From NCBI GenBank assembly GCA_009602725.1, contig WELB01000201.1, positions 126,565-143,352 on the forward strand: 16,788 nucleotides of DNA, read 5' to 3'. Each line of letters opens with the position of its first letter. Within the stretch, counting starts at the first letter, position 1. The stretch comes from Spirogloea muscicola. Its lineage: Eukaryota > Streptophyta > Zygnematophyceae > Spirogloeales > Spirogloeaceae. The notes beneath the pieces were generated by a model. It did no database searches. It had not been told where the DNA came from and was given only the letters and a program-made list of their open reading frames with translations. Made by a program: the position numbers and the translations under genes. Shown here in pieces: positions 7,791 through 16,788 of this stretch.

Positions 7791-8949
7791 TCAGACCGAC
7801 TGGGGGTACTGCTTTGACTGGTGGCGCACTCGGCGCTTGTACTCCTCAGGGTCCTGCAGCCCGAGCGAGCTCCGTGTCAGATTGTAACCACCGTCGCGAG
7901 AGTGGCTGTGCAGCGAAAGCGGCCGCTGTCGCCATACCTGAATGAAGAGCGTGTACGCGTCCGTCTGCGCTGGGTCCGCAGGATTGGGCGCGTCTAGCAG
8001 CTCCTGGATCCCGATCAGGATCTGCTTGACAGTGATTGCCGGCCGCCAGCCCTGCCATGACTCGCGCCATGCAAGTGAGTGATGAGGTGGTTGCCTAAAA
8101 TCTGACAGACGCTAAGAGGCCGAGTTCCAGAACGATATACTTGTCGCAAATTTGAGAAGAAACCAAAGCTCCCATAATAAGTGACGAATTCCGTTACTCA
8201 TATCGTAAGAGAATGCAAGTAAAAGTACACCACAAAGTCTTAGCAAAAGCCAAGGAAGGTAACAAGACAATAGAAAGAACGGCAGGCAAGGTGGGAGGCA
8301 AGCGGGCGGCAATCGGTCGCCGGCGCGCGCACCGAGTCCTCGTTGAGGATGGAGAGGCAGACGGTGCCGGAGGGGTAGATGTTGGGGTGGAAGAAGTTGG
8401 CGGGGAACTTGCACTTGGGCGGCTTGGACGGGTAGTCCTCCGAGAAGTGGATGGTGAGCGGGTAGTGGCCGCCGTCCCAGTCCGTCTGCGCGCACGCACG
8501 CCCAGCCCCGCCGGCGATCAGCTCTCGAGGCAGCCCAAGTAGGTGCCGCAGAAATGACGGCCTCGGCAGCGCGACAAGGTGATCCTAGCGCGACGTCGTG
8601 ACGCTGGAGACTGCGGTGGTCAGGCCAGCCAGGAGCCTCTCGCGGTGGTGGCGCTGCGCCTCTGGGCGACGCCCTCGGCTGCTGGCAACGGCGGCGGAGG
8701 TGGCCATGGCTGGCCAACACGGCGTGTTGGGTACCCAGCTTCGCCGCCGCAACGGCAAACAAGACGGGCTGCTGAGCTGCGCGACCAAGAAGCCGCACTC
8801 TGGACCGCTGCCGCGACTGCCGCAGAGGCGGAGGAGCCGAGGCGCGGCGGCCATGGGGGGCTCACCCCCTTCTTGCCGGGCAGCGTGCACTGCCAGGTCA
8901 TGAGGTTGACGGAGCCGTCGGCCGCCGTCTCCGGCCGCGCCACGAAGCC
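7791..8949 (-). CDS. SCE1: SUMO-conjugating enzyme E2 (UBC9/SCE1), N-terminal exon not found
   Basis: UBC9 accepts SUMO from the E1 as a thioester and transfers it to lysines of nuclear targets. Exons in sense order: 8949-8866, 8485-8333, 8051-7938, 7853-7791, giving 137 residues with consistent phase-0 GT-AG junctions. Seen in order: [64 protein letters not shown], then [11 protein letters not shown] with the HPN motif and active-site Cys, [33 protein letters not shown], and [17 protein letters not shown], ending SV-stop. The first visible Gly aligns with residue 23 of animal UBC9, so exactly the 22-residue start (with ERKAWRK) is missing. Upstream of 8949 is a CGC repeat with no ATG in frame. 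The exon is either further upstream and unrecognised or lost in assembly. Confidence 0.93.
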
Positions 8950-8954
8950 CTGGA

Positions 8955-8960
<6 letters not shown>

Positions 8961-8994
<34 letters not shown>

Positions 8995-9003
8995 GCGGCG
9001 GCG
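8961..9003. repeat. GGC/GCC trinucleotide repeat before UBC9
   Basis: Runs of CGG/GGC on the plus strand directly before the first visible UBC9 exon. In the UBC9 frame it reads as poly-Arg, which is not part of any UBC9. Such repeats collapse easily in assembly and lie where the missing exon or intron should be. Confidence 0.8.
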
Positions 9004-9015
9004 ACGGTTTTAGGG

Positions 9016-9024
9016 TTAGGGTTT
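9016..9024 (-). promoter_or_regulatory. Telo-box AAACCCTAA upstream of UBC9
   Basis: On the minus strand 9024-9006 reads AAACCCTAACCCTAAAACC, containing an exact telo-box plus an extra telomere unit. It lies 67 nt before the first visible UBC9 exon. Telo-boxes mark promoters of genes expressed in dividing plant cells, which would suit UBC9; this assignment is inferred. Confidence 0.5.
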
Positions 9025-9169
9025 GGCGCTTCGGCGNGCCAGAGAGAAGGGCTCGCCCATTGAAGATAGGGGCTGGAAAAAGCCAGCATGAACAAAGTAC
9101 GAGAAGGGGGCCAGGAGAAGGCCTCCGGCGAGCTCCCCAGCCGCGGGAACGCTGGCTGGCCGGAACTGG

Positions 9170-9239
9170 TGACGCTCGGAGCCGTCACGGCCGCACGGTC
9201 ATTGGGTGGGACCCAGGTGACGGCCCGGCGCCTCATTGG
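9170..9239. promoter_or_regulatory. Compact divergent promoter core for UBC9 and CNX1
   Basis: Within 70 bp are two CCAAT boxes on the minus strand (ATTGG at 9201-9205 and 9235-9239) and three TGACG motifs (9170-9174 and 9218-9222 plus, 9183-9187 minus), the core of bZIP-type sites. The cluster lies between two genes transcribed away from each other: about 220 bp from the UBC9 side and 530 bp from the CNX1 start. No clear TATA box. Shared regulation is inference. Confidence 0.45.
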
Positions 9240-9356
9240 TAGCCAGCCCCCCCTTTCCCCAAGCGGGGTGCCTGTTCGCACGAAGTCGTCGACCTGGCAC
9301 GCCACATCGGCCGCCACCTCAGCGTCCAGCGCCAGCTCGGCTTCAGTCCCCGCCGC

Positions 9357-9364
9357 GGCCGCCG

Positions 9365-9401
<37 letters not shown>
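9357..9401. repeat. GCC trinucleotide repeat in the UBC9-CNX1 intergenic region
   Basis: About 14 GCC-like units with single-base interruptions (GTC near the left end). Both strands stay open through it, which creates spurious poly-Ala frames. Nothing around it resembles a known protein. Confidence 0.85.
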
Positions 9402-9769
9402 AGCTAGCGGCGGAGGCGCTCACGCGGAACCCGTAGCGCGGTCTTACTTAGCAGCACGCTGACGTTCTAGTGGATCTCGACTTAGCCTTTCGTCGTCAAC
9501 ACATTGACAGCTTGACCATGAACTGTCCCCCCCTCGATGCGTGCAAATGCGCTACAATTGGATATCAATATCGGACGATGGTTGGGAGCCTGTGGAGATA
9601 TCTTGTGACAAAGCTCTGACTGACTGCTTGGTAACCAGTGGCTATTTGACGATCTTTTGCTCGTCAAGCGGATTGGTAGTACTTTGCTTCGTCTTGGTCT
9701 CGCCTCATCAGTATCAGTCGCTCGTGAGCCGTGAGCTGAGCGCGCAGTCGCAGGCGCCTCGCGAGGGCC
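9402..9769 (+). other. CNX1 proximal upstream region and 5' UTR
   Basis: Less GC-rich than its surroundings. No gene seen. It should contain the transcription start and 5' UTR of CNX1; no distinct TATA box or Inr could be singled out. Confidence 0.4.
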
Positions 9770-12700
9770 ATGGCGGCCGCGGCCTCCTCCGCCGCCGCCG
9801 CCGCCGCCGCCGCCGGCGACGGCGGCGATGACTGCGGCGTCCCGGCCACAGAGGCCTCGCCAGCGTCCGCCTACCCCATGATCTCCATCGCCGAGGCCAC
9901 TGCGGCGGTGCTGAAGGCCGCCTCGCCCCTCGCGCCAGTCGCCGTGCCGCTCGGCGAGGCCATCGGAGCCGTGCTTGCCGAGGACGTGACGGCGCCGGAG
10001 CCTCTCCCGCCTTACCCGGCGTCCATCAAGGTGAGCGCGCCTTGAAGGCGCATCGTGCACCTCTGGAACCTCACAGCTGCGCAACATTCGTGCGCCTTGG
10101 CTTTGCCTTAGCTTACAGCTTGTCAGAGCAAGCCCTTCCCTGCCGTGCTTCCCGTCCAAAGCCGATGCTGAGCAGCCTGGATGCTGCTGCTATCGACCTG
10201 CGCCTCTGCCGCGGCCAGGATGGCTACGCGGTCGTTGCTACCGATGGACCTGGCGAATTCACAGTGGTTGCCGAAGTGAGGGCTGGCGACGACGGCAGCG
10301 ACGTGGACTTGGCGTCTGGCCACGTGGCCTACATCACAACAGGAGGTGAGCTCCACGCTGCCTCCTGTCGCTCAGTGAGCCCATCAAATGGCCTGTGAAA
10401 ACAGACGAAGTTTGCATAGCATTTGATGGTGAGCCTTCCCTGCTGCCGATGGTAAGGGTACCAATCGGTCGGCCGTTGGTGGCTCCCTCGACCTCAATGC
10501 GAGGTCGCAGTACTGTCTAGCAAGGTCTGGCTCTGCAGCTCCTGTGACAAGCTTTGGTTTCTGGTCGTAGGCGCCGTATATCATATGTTAGGACGCGCAG
10601 GTAGTGAAATATGCCTTGCTAATGGCAGTTGAGCAGAGCAGGTAGGCAGGCAGCTACACACACAGTGTGCCTGCAGTCTAAGTCTGTGCGGACTATGGGA
10701 CTCTTCTTGATTTAAATGGTAGCACACTGACCAGCCCCACTCTGATGTGCTAGCAGGGCCAGTCCCAGAAGGCGCAACAGCTGTTGTGCAGGTCGAGAAC
10801 ACAGTGCCGCTACCAGATGGTCCTGGAGGAGAGAAGAGGGTGAAAATCGTCAAGGGTTCCAAGGAGGGCGAGGACATCAGGCAAGTGGTGAGCGTTGGTT
10901 TCTTGTCTCACAATGGAGCTGTGTGCTTGCTGTTAAGCACTGGCTAGCTTTTAAGTTGCCCGAGCGAGCACACCGAGGCTTGTAAACTCTTAGGCCCCTT
11001 ATGCATTGGAGGTGGAGGTACTTGACTGTAATCTTAACTTACCCTTCATTCTCCGTAAACAGGGGTCTGATATTCAGCAAGGCTCGCTGGTACTCCAAGC
11101 TGGCGACTACATCTCTGCAGCAGAAATTGGCCTCCTCGCAGCAGTTGGAGTCACTAAAGTGAAAGTGAGGGACCGAAGTTGCTATGACCGAACAGTTGCC
11201 TGCACTGTTCCAAGATCCTACTCAATGGTTGGACTGTCAGGCTGCATGCTTAAGCAACCGCTCAATGAATGCATGCAATAATGAACCCGATGGATTGTGA
11301 TCAAAGTGATTGTTGTACAGAACAAGTGAATGCTAAACCTCATGTCCCCAGCTTAGAAAGCACAGAAGGAGAATGAGTTGTTTGCAAGGTTCTGCAGGTG
11401 TATGGCGGACCTACTGTTGCAGTTTTATCTACAGGGGATGAGCTTCAGGACCCTGCAGTCAACAAGCCCCTGGGTAGAGGCCAGGTTATAAACCCCATCC
11501 TTCCAGGTTCTACCATACTAGATCCAAAAAAACGCCCTGGATTACTGGTTGGCATCTATACTGGTCGGCTTTGTCTTGGCTGTTAGCTTGCTGTGCTGCT
11601 TGACTGTTGAGTCAAAATTCCAACATACCCCAGGAATTTTCTGTCATGATTAGTGCTTTTGAGATCCTGCTACTGTACCTCAATCCTCTGCCATATCATT
11701 TCTGCAAGCTATTGCCTTGCTCTTCTGTCTGCTCAATTATATTCAATATGCGAGCGCGACAGAGTGGGCTAAGACCATTTGCAGTCGGTAGCTTACGTTC
11801 TGGTCCTTTGGTGTTGACAGATCCGAGATTCCAACAGAGCCATGCTCCTGGCAGCAGCTGCACAGCAGGGTTGCAGGATCTTGGACCTGGGCATTGCCGC
11901 AGATACAAGCGACGACCTCTATAGAAAGTTCCAGGAGGCTGTAGCGGAGGGTGCAGACGTCCTGCTGACCAGCGGCGGCGTTTCTATGGGGGACAGGGAC
12001 CTCGTCAAGCCTCTCCTCGAGGCCCGCGGACAGGTCCACTTTGGCAGGGTGAGCAGTTACCTAGCATGGGCTGCTGGCTTGACAGACACTTTGTTGCAGA
12101 AGCCTTTTGAAGCAGAATTCTTTTGATGCTCGCATACACACCTTGGGAGACAAACAATTTGCAGCTTACCCTTGATGACAAAGTTTTCCAATCATTGCAG
12201 GCCCTGTGTTGATGCATGGATGCAGGTAATGATGAAGCCGGGAAAGCCTCTCACATTTGCGACAGTCACCCTGGAACCTGATCTCCCACGCGTGGGCATA
12301 AGCAAGCCGCTCCTGGTGTTTGGACTTCCCGGGAACCCCGTCAGCAGCCTGGTGTGCTTCCACCTTGTCGCAGTGCCCGCCTTGCGCAAGCTGGCGGGCT
12401 GGGCGGACCCCGAGCTCCGGCGCGTCCAAGCACGGCTGTCATGGGCAGCCAAGCTCGACCCCGAGCGCCCTGAGTACCATAGGGCCAGTCTGAGATGGGA
12501 GGCCGACGATGGGACGGGCCACTCTGGGTGTGTGCATCGTGCTTTCATCTCAAATATTAGTGAGCTGGGCTTGCATGCTTTCTCGACTGCGTGGCATATA
12601 TATTTATTGCTCCAGAGATCTGCCGTATGCAGCCTCAAGTGCACCCCTGGCCCCCACCCTCTCTTCTCGTATTATTTTAAGCATCTGAGGACATCAGGTT

Positions 12701-14461
12701 GCGTGTGTTCTCTGCCCCTCCTTGACATCCAGGTTCGTCGCAGAAAGCACCGGGCGCCAGATCAGCAGCCGGCTGCTGAGCATGCGGTCGGCCAATTGCC
12801 TCCTGGAGTTTCCACAGGCAAGCGGCACACTCCCTGCCGGCACACTTGTTCCAGCGTTGATCATCTCCGACCTGACCTCCATGCCGACGCCAAGGGGAGA
12901 ACCTATGCCAAGCTGCTCGCCTCCAGCCGCCTGGGAGCACAAACAACGGCAAGCAGGGGTGGAAGTAGAAGGGAGCTCCTCAGAGAAGGCATTGCCAGTG
13001 AAGATTAAGGTCGCCATCCTGACAGTCAGCGACACAGTTGCTTCTGGCCAAGGACCTGACAGAAGGTATGGCGCCTACTCGTTCGATAGTTTCTCTTCTG
13101 CAAGGCTTCTGCCTTAATTAGACAAGCAACACCTTCCTGTAGTTCCATGTTGCAATGTGTGACCCTACAGAACGGCTGAGGAAATTGCATACCCTTTACT
13201 ACATCCATCAGTGGTCCAAAAGCTGTTGGTGCGGTGGAGGCGGTGGCGCAACAGCTTGGAGGGGCTGTCGTCGTTGCCACGGCAGTTGTGCCAGACGACG
13301 TTGTTCAGATACAAGCAATGCTGCGAAAGTGGAGTGAGGGGGAGGCTAAGGTGGACCTCGTCCTCACCACTGGTGAGCTGCTACTCTTCGCGCGCTTTGA
13401 TGGTTTCACACTTAAGAATCTCCAAAGCTGGACATCTGAGAATCTTTGCAGGACCTCCAGATCTAAGAGCCCATTGCCGAGCTCAATCATCCTGAATCCT
13501 GAATCATGCTGACCATCAAATTATACTTCTCAGTCTGGCCCCTTTCTGAAGTGTATTATGCACTTCCAGCGTCAGGCGTTTACTCTATTCCAGCAATCTG
13601 CTAGTACAGCAAGAGGTCACCATCTTGCACGACTCTATTGCACAGCAGGGGAGAACGGCACCAAGTGACAAGCATGTGACTGTCTCCTGAGACTTACTCA
13701 GGTGGCACCGGCTTTTCTCCGAGGGATGTGACCCCTGAGGCCACCAAGCCGCTGCTCCATCGTGAGGCTCCTGGGCTCGTCCTGGCAATGTTGGAGTACA
13801 GTATGAAGGTGAGGACCTCGGAAACATACATGATTCTCTGCCGCTTTCTTTGTGCAGGTGATTATGTTGGGCACCCAGCATGTCTAGCGTGCTTCACTCA
13901 CTGAAGTCCTTTCCATCGATATATATTTGACCATGAAAGCACAATGACCCCCATAAATATCCCTTGTTGCTAGACAGACGCAAGAGCTGACTGGCTATTC
14001 ATGCTGCAGGTGACCCCCACAGCGATGCTCTCACGAATGGCTGCCGGTATCAGAAACTCCACGCTGGTAAGTCAATGGAGACCAAGTCAAACATTGGTGA
14101 ACTGGCTTCCCTCGCAGGAGTTCGTGGTTGCTAAGAACCTAGGACTGACTGGAAATACGTGAGTACAAGAAGTGACTGAGGCTGCCTGCTGCATGGTGAT
14201 GACTTGACACTGCTGCTTCAGATTGTCAACATGCCCGGCAATCCAAGTGCGGTGACGGAGTGCCTGGAGGCCATCTTGCCAGCACTGCCGCACGCATTGG
14301 CGCAGCTGCGAGGGGAAAAGCGCGAAAAACACCCGTGCCACGTACCACACCAGGAGGCTGGAGCAGGCCCCCAGGATGTGTGGACGCGGAGCTACCACGC
14401 TGCAGCAGCTGCCACACCACTAGCTGCCAAGGATTTTAAGGATTGCTCCTGCTCGCAATAA
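9770..14461 (+). CDS. CNX1: Molybdenum cofactor biosynthesis protein CNX1 (E-G fusion)
   Basis: The G domain adenylates molybdopterin; the E domain uses MPT-AMP and molybdate to form active molybdenum cofactor for nitrate reductase and other Mo enzymes. Twelve exons: 9770-10030, 10219-10345, 10757-10887, 11063-11164, 11398-11484, 11821-12048, 12226-12527, 12733-13065, 13212-13372, 13702-13808, 14010-14066, 14222-14461; all phases agree, giving 711 residues (Arabidopsis CNX1 is about 670). MoeA-like E domain first: SIKDGYA (85-91), [10 protein letters not shown] (287-296), [17 protein letters not shown] (346-352), [18 protein letters not shown] linker of about 45 residues follows, then the MogA-like G domain: AILTVSDTV (507-515), [25 protein letters not shown] (578-592), [17 protein letters not shown] and a Cys-containing tail CSCSQ. 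The N-terminus is a poly-Ala stretch encoded by GCC repeats. Start chosen at an ATG in good context (GGCCATGG). Introns over 300 nt (10346-10756, 11485-11820, 13373-13701) show nothing else. Confidence 0.97.
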
Positions 14462-14732
14462 CGTCCCTGTGCTGGCTGCGCTGAACAAGGAAGCTTGCTG
14501 CAAACAGGTTGTCAATTGCATCTCCTAATATTGTTCCAGCCTTCCCCCCCACCTCCACTCCTCGACACTAACCCTGCCAGCACCTGGGTCATGCCCTCCC
14601 GTTTACCCCTCCTAAAATTGTACAGCTTCGAGCCTCTAAAAATGCTTTACTTGGTCTGTATTTTGCAATTGTGATGCTTTCAGTCACCGAAGTGCTCTCC
14701 TGCTTAAGAGCATTATCACTCTTAGCTTCGTC

Positions 14733-14737
14733 TGTAA
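14733..14737 (+). terminator. TGTAA polyadenylation signal candidate for CNX1
   Basis: The first sense TGTAA I found after the CNX1 stop, 272 nt downstream. Confidence 0.45.
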
Positions 14738-14846
14738 AACTAGACCAAGCTTGGAAGTGTAGAGAAGGACAAGAATGCGAGAAATAGTAAGACTCCGACC
14801 TCAATGTACATGCCAGCAGTACAGTGCCAGGAGTTGCTCTGGTCTA

Positions 14847-14856
14847 TTACATTACA
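14847..14856 (-). terminator. Tandem TGTAA signals for the PIP-box gene
   Basis: TTACATTACA on the plus strand gives two back-to-back TGTAA in the gene's sense direction, about 75 nt after its stop. The doubled motif at the right distance supports both the inferred last exon and the chlorophyte-type signal. Confidence 0.55.
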
Positions 14857-14931
14857 TCGTATCTGCTGTGCACTAGCCAGACAAGCGGCACTGTTCGAGC
14901 ACACACTAATGCATGCTGCTGTGCGAGCTGC

Positions 14932-16495
14932 TCATGTGCTTAAAGGGAGGAGCACTTGGAGCATGTCCTGCCGCGTGATGGTCTCGCCTGACTGGTCACC
15001 TCTCTTGCCATTTGCTTTCCGTTCCTCTACGAGCTTGGCCACAACGCCCTCCACAAATGTGCGGAGGGCGGCCCTCAAGTGGATGTGCAGGTTGTTGGCT
15101 GCCCCGTGTCGTTCCGGCGACCTGGGCTTCGCACACGGAGTAAAGCGGGCTGATGAGGATGGCTTGACTAGATGGACTGCTTAGGTCCATCTTAGGCAAA
15201 GCGACAAGTGAGGGCATGGATGGTGTACCTGCTCTGTCTGAAGCACGACGACGGCATCTTGACGAGGTCGAGGTTGCTATTGAGGCTCTTCTCGCCAGCA
15301 ACATGAGGTTCTTCAGCGGCTGCCATGGCATGCTCTACAGGTGCTGCAGCTGTCGAGCCCGACAGTGGTAGCGTTGAGTCCTTGTGGAGGGTGTGCACGA
15401 TGTTGCCGATGCTCTGCACACGGTGAAGCCACAGAATTAAAGTGATGTCCGACTTATTGGTGGAGGGCGCTGTCGCTTGTAGCAGTCTGAGGAGATGCCG
15501 AGTAGAGCTTAGTCGGCGACATTCAATATATTCTATACTTTACTGGGATCTGTCTTCATGTTATCGGGGATCTTTTCTATATCCTATCGTAATATTCTTT
15601 CAAGCAGGATCCACAGATCTACATATATTACTAAGTGGCGAATTCAGCGGACGACGTCAGTGGCTACCTTGAGGATGCGGAGGCGCTCCTGCTTGAGACA
15701 GGCGTGCAGTCGTGCGTCCGGCTCGGTCTGCGACGAGGGCCGGGCCCCGTTGCTGCGGAGGCCGCCGGCGTGCAGGCCCACCAGTGCCGCAACCTGGACG
15801 GCCACGGCGGCCGCCGCCTCCTCACGCCGCAGAGCCTCGGCAGTCGGCTCGCTTCGAGTAAGAAGCGGCAATGCCAGCGGCGGCACACGCGCGCCCTGCC
15901 GCAGCGGCGGCCGCATGGATTCTTCCTCTCGGCTTTGTGACAGCCCCGGAGCCACAGCTGCCAGGCGGCTCTGTGGAGTGCCAAAGTGAGGCGGCGGTGG
16001 AGGACTGGCGGCCACCGACAGGAAGTCGCTGCAGAGGGACCGGCGGGCGCGCGTCGGCGTGGCGGCGGCGCCGCCGGCGGACTGCGACGCCAGGTCGGCC
16101 TCGACGTCGAAGGACGTGCGGTAGCGCGGAGAGCCCGACGCTGCCGACTCGGCCGGCGTGGCAGCGGCGGCGGCACCGGCAGCGGCCGTGTCGGTGGTAA
16201 GCGTGGAGCCTCCTTGCCTCGGCGTGGCGGCCAGCTCGGCTCTGGACGCCGTGGCGCGGCCGCCTCCGCATCCCTCTGGGGAGAAGCAGATGAGCCGCTT
16301 GCTGTGAACGGCAGCTGTCGCGAGGCCGTGCATCGGCGAGGTGACGGGGGTTGGCGGGAGCGGCTTGCTTCGCTTGCATGGCGGATTGGCGGCGCCCGGG
16401 CCGCCGCGCTTGGCGGGGAAGTAGGACGACAGTGAGCTCTGCCGCAAACTGGCCGCCACCTTGGCCGCTTCGGCAGGCTGCGGCTGGACCTCCAT
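14932..16495 (-). CDS. PIP-box protein of unknown family, about 400 residues
   Basis: Not recognised. Exons in sense order: 16495-15668, 15413-15229, 15121-14932, with phases 0 and 2 that agree. Residues 19-26, QSSLSSYF, match the PCNA-interacting consensus Qxx(L/M/I)xx(F/Y)(F/Y) exactly and are followed by AKR, so direct PCNA binding is a reasonable inference. Residues about 30-260 are low-complexity, rich in Pro/Ala/Ser, with basic patches (PCKRSKP, RARRS) and many Ser/Thr-Pro sites including TPTR, as in CDK targets. The C-terminal part looks folded: KSIGNIVHTLHKDSTLPLSG, then NNLHIHLRAALRTFVEGVV followed by AKLVEERKANG, and ITRQDMLQVLLPLS just before the stop. That helix-loop-helix order loosely recalls histone-fold proteins of the CENP-X/CENP-W type, but similarity is too weak to name it. 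Start at the ATG in the context TAATGG; tandem TGTAA follow the stop. Confidence 0.65.
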
Positions 16496-16788
16496 TATGA
16501 GGAGATGCGTGAGGATCTGGGCGGAGCAGAGGCTGCAGCACTTCAGCAAAGAAAGTGCGAAAGGAGCCAAAGGCGTGAGCTAGGCGGCAGGTAGCAGTAA
16601 GAGGAAGATGGAGGGGGAGAGTTGAGAATGAAGGGAGGCTGCATGGGCAAGCTGGAGCAGGAGGTACTGTGATGGAGGGGGTGGGAGAGGTAGGTGGAAA
16701 GAGAGGGAGGAGGAAAGTGTGGCGTGTGTGTATGTGTGAGTGAGAGTGAGAGAGAGAGAGAGCGAGAGAAGGGGGGGAGGGGAGGGGG
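16496..16788 (-). promoter_or_regulatory. Purine/pyrimidine-biased upstream region of the PIP-box gene
   Basis: On the plus strand it is almost all G/A, ending in a GT run, a GA microsatellite (about 16720-16770) and G tracts (16771-16788); in the gene's sense direction this is a C/T-rich stretch leading into the start. CT-rich runs upstream of coding starts are common in plants. The G tracts at the right edge could form a G-quadruplex on the plus strand. Confidence 0.45.

Larger units (their letters stand above)
14462..14931. other. Convergent 3' region of CNX1 and the PIP-box gene
   Basis: Holds the CNX1 3' UTR and, on the minus strand, that of the downstream gene. The candidate poly(A) signals of the two genes are about 110 bp apart and do not cross, so the transcripts need overlap only slightly or not at all. 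No further gene seen. Confidence 0.55.

Noticed and set aside
8112-8798. 228-codon open frame on the minus strand
   Set aside because: It runs through UBC9 exon 3 in the wrong frame and through its flanking introns; it stays open because of high GC content.
9236-9462. Poly-Pro or poly-Ala protein between UBC9 and CNX1
   Set aside because: The frames exist only because of the GCC repeat; flanking residues match nothing and promoter motifs lie at the left edge.
12172-13008. 278-codon continuous frame in CNX1 treated as a single exon
   Set aside because: It reads through an intron (12528-12732) and leaves the MoeA frame after it; splicing at 12527/12733 restores the conserved [17 protein letters not shown].
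15822-16541. Long alternative open frames on both strands (minus 15822-16541, plus 15986-16435)
   Set aside because: They overlap exon 1 of the PIP-box gene in other frames and show Arg/Ala-rich translation typical of GC-rich shadows.
16720-16788. Telomere or satellite at the right edge
   Set aside because: It is a simple GT/GA microsatellite followed by G tracts, not TTTAGGG-type repeats.

Overview
This window is nuclear DNA from a photosynthetic eukaryote of the green lineage, most likely a chlorophyte alga. The evidence is a nuclear gene for a plastid ribosomal protein (L24), a plant-type CNX1 with the molybdenum-insertion (E) domain before the molybdopterin-adenylating (G) domain, plant-type telomere-like motifs (CCCTAAA) near promoters and inside introns, GC-rich exons split by many GT-AG introns that often end in TGCAG, and TGTAA motifs downstream of four of the five genes, which is the polyadenylation signal familiar from core chlorophytes. 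Species-level placement is inference. I see no bacterial-type gene, CRISPR array, recognisable transposon or complete RNA gene.

Layout. (1) About 519-4033, plus strand: NAP1 histone chaperone in 11 recognisable exons, N-terminus unresolved, ending in the farnesylation motif CKQQ. (2) 4034-5824: 3' UTR and intergenic DNA with a 51-bp tandem duplication, a 54-bp direct repeat and a telo-box just before L24. (3) 5825-7245, plus: plastid ribosomal protein L24 in three exons; exon 1 is damaged in this assembly by a 49-bp duplication around an N. (4) 7791-8949, minus: SUMO-conjugating enzyme UBC9/SCE1 in four visible exons; the exon for its first 22 residues was not found. (5) 8950-9769: divergent promoter region with CCAAT and TGACG motifs and GCC repeats. 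(6) 9770-14461, plus: complete 12-exon CNX1, 711 residues. (7) 14932-16495, minus: a three-exon gene for a roughly 400-residue protein with a perfect PCNA-interacting (PIP) box near its N-terminus; family not recognised. (8) 16496-16788: its pyrimidine-rich upstream region.

The genes are not an operon and have unrelated jobs: chromatin assembly (NAP1), plastid translation (L24), SUMO conjugation (UBC9), molybdenum cofactor synthesis (CNX1) and a possible PCNA partner. The pairings are NAP1/L24 tandem, L24/UBC9 tail-to-tail, UBC9/CNX1 head-to-head and CNX1/PIP gene tail-to-tail. I found no convincing new multi-gene system. The best leads are the unrecognised PIP-box protein, a possible splice switch that removes the NAP1 farnesylation motif, and telomere-like tracts placed just after two 5' splice sites. 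Several oddities (a frameshift in NAP1, the duplicated L24 exon 1, the missing UBC9 start) fall in GC-rich repeats near N characters and are more likely assembly faults than biology.
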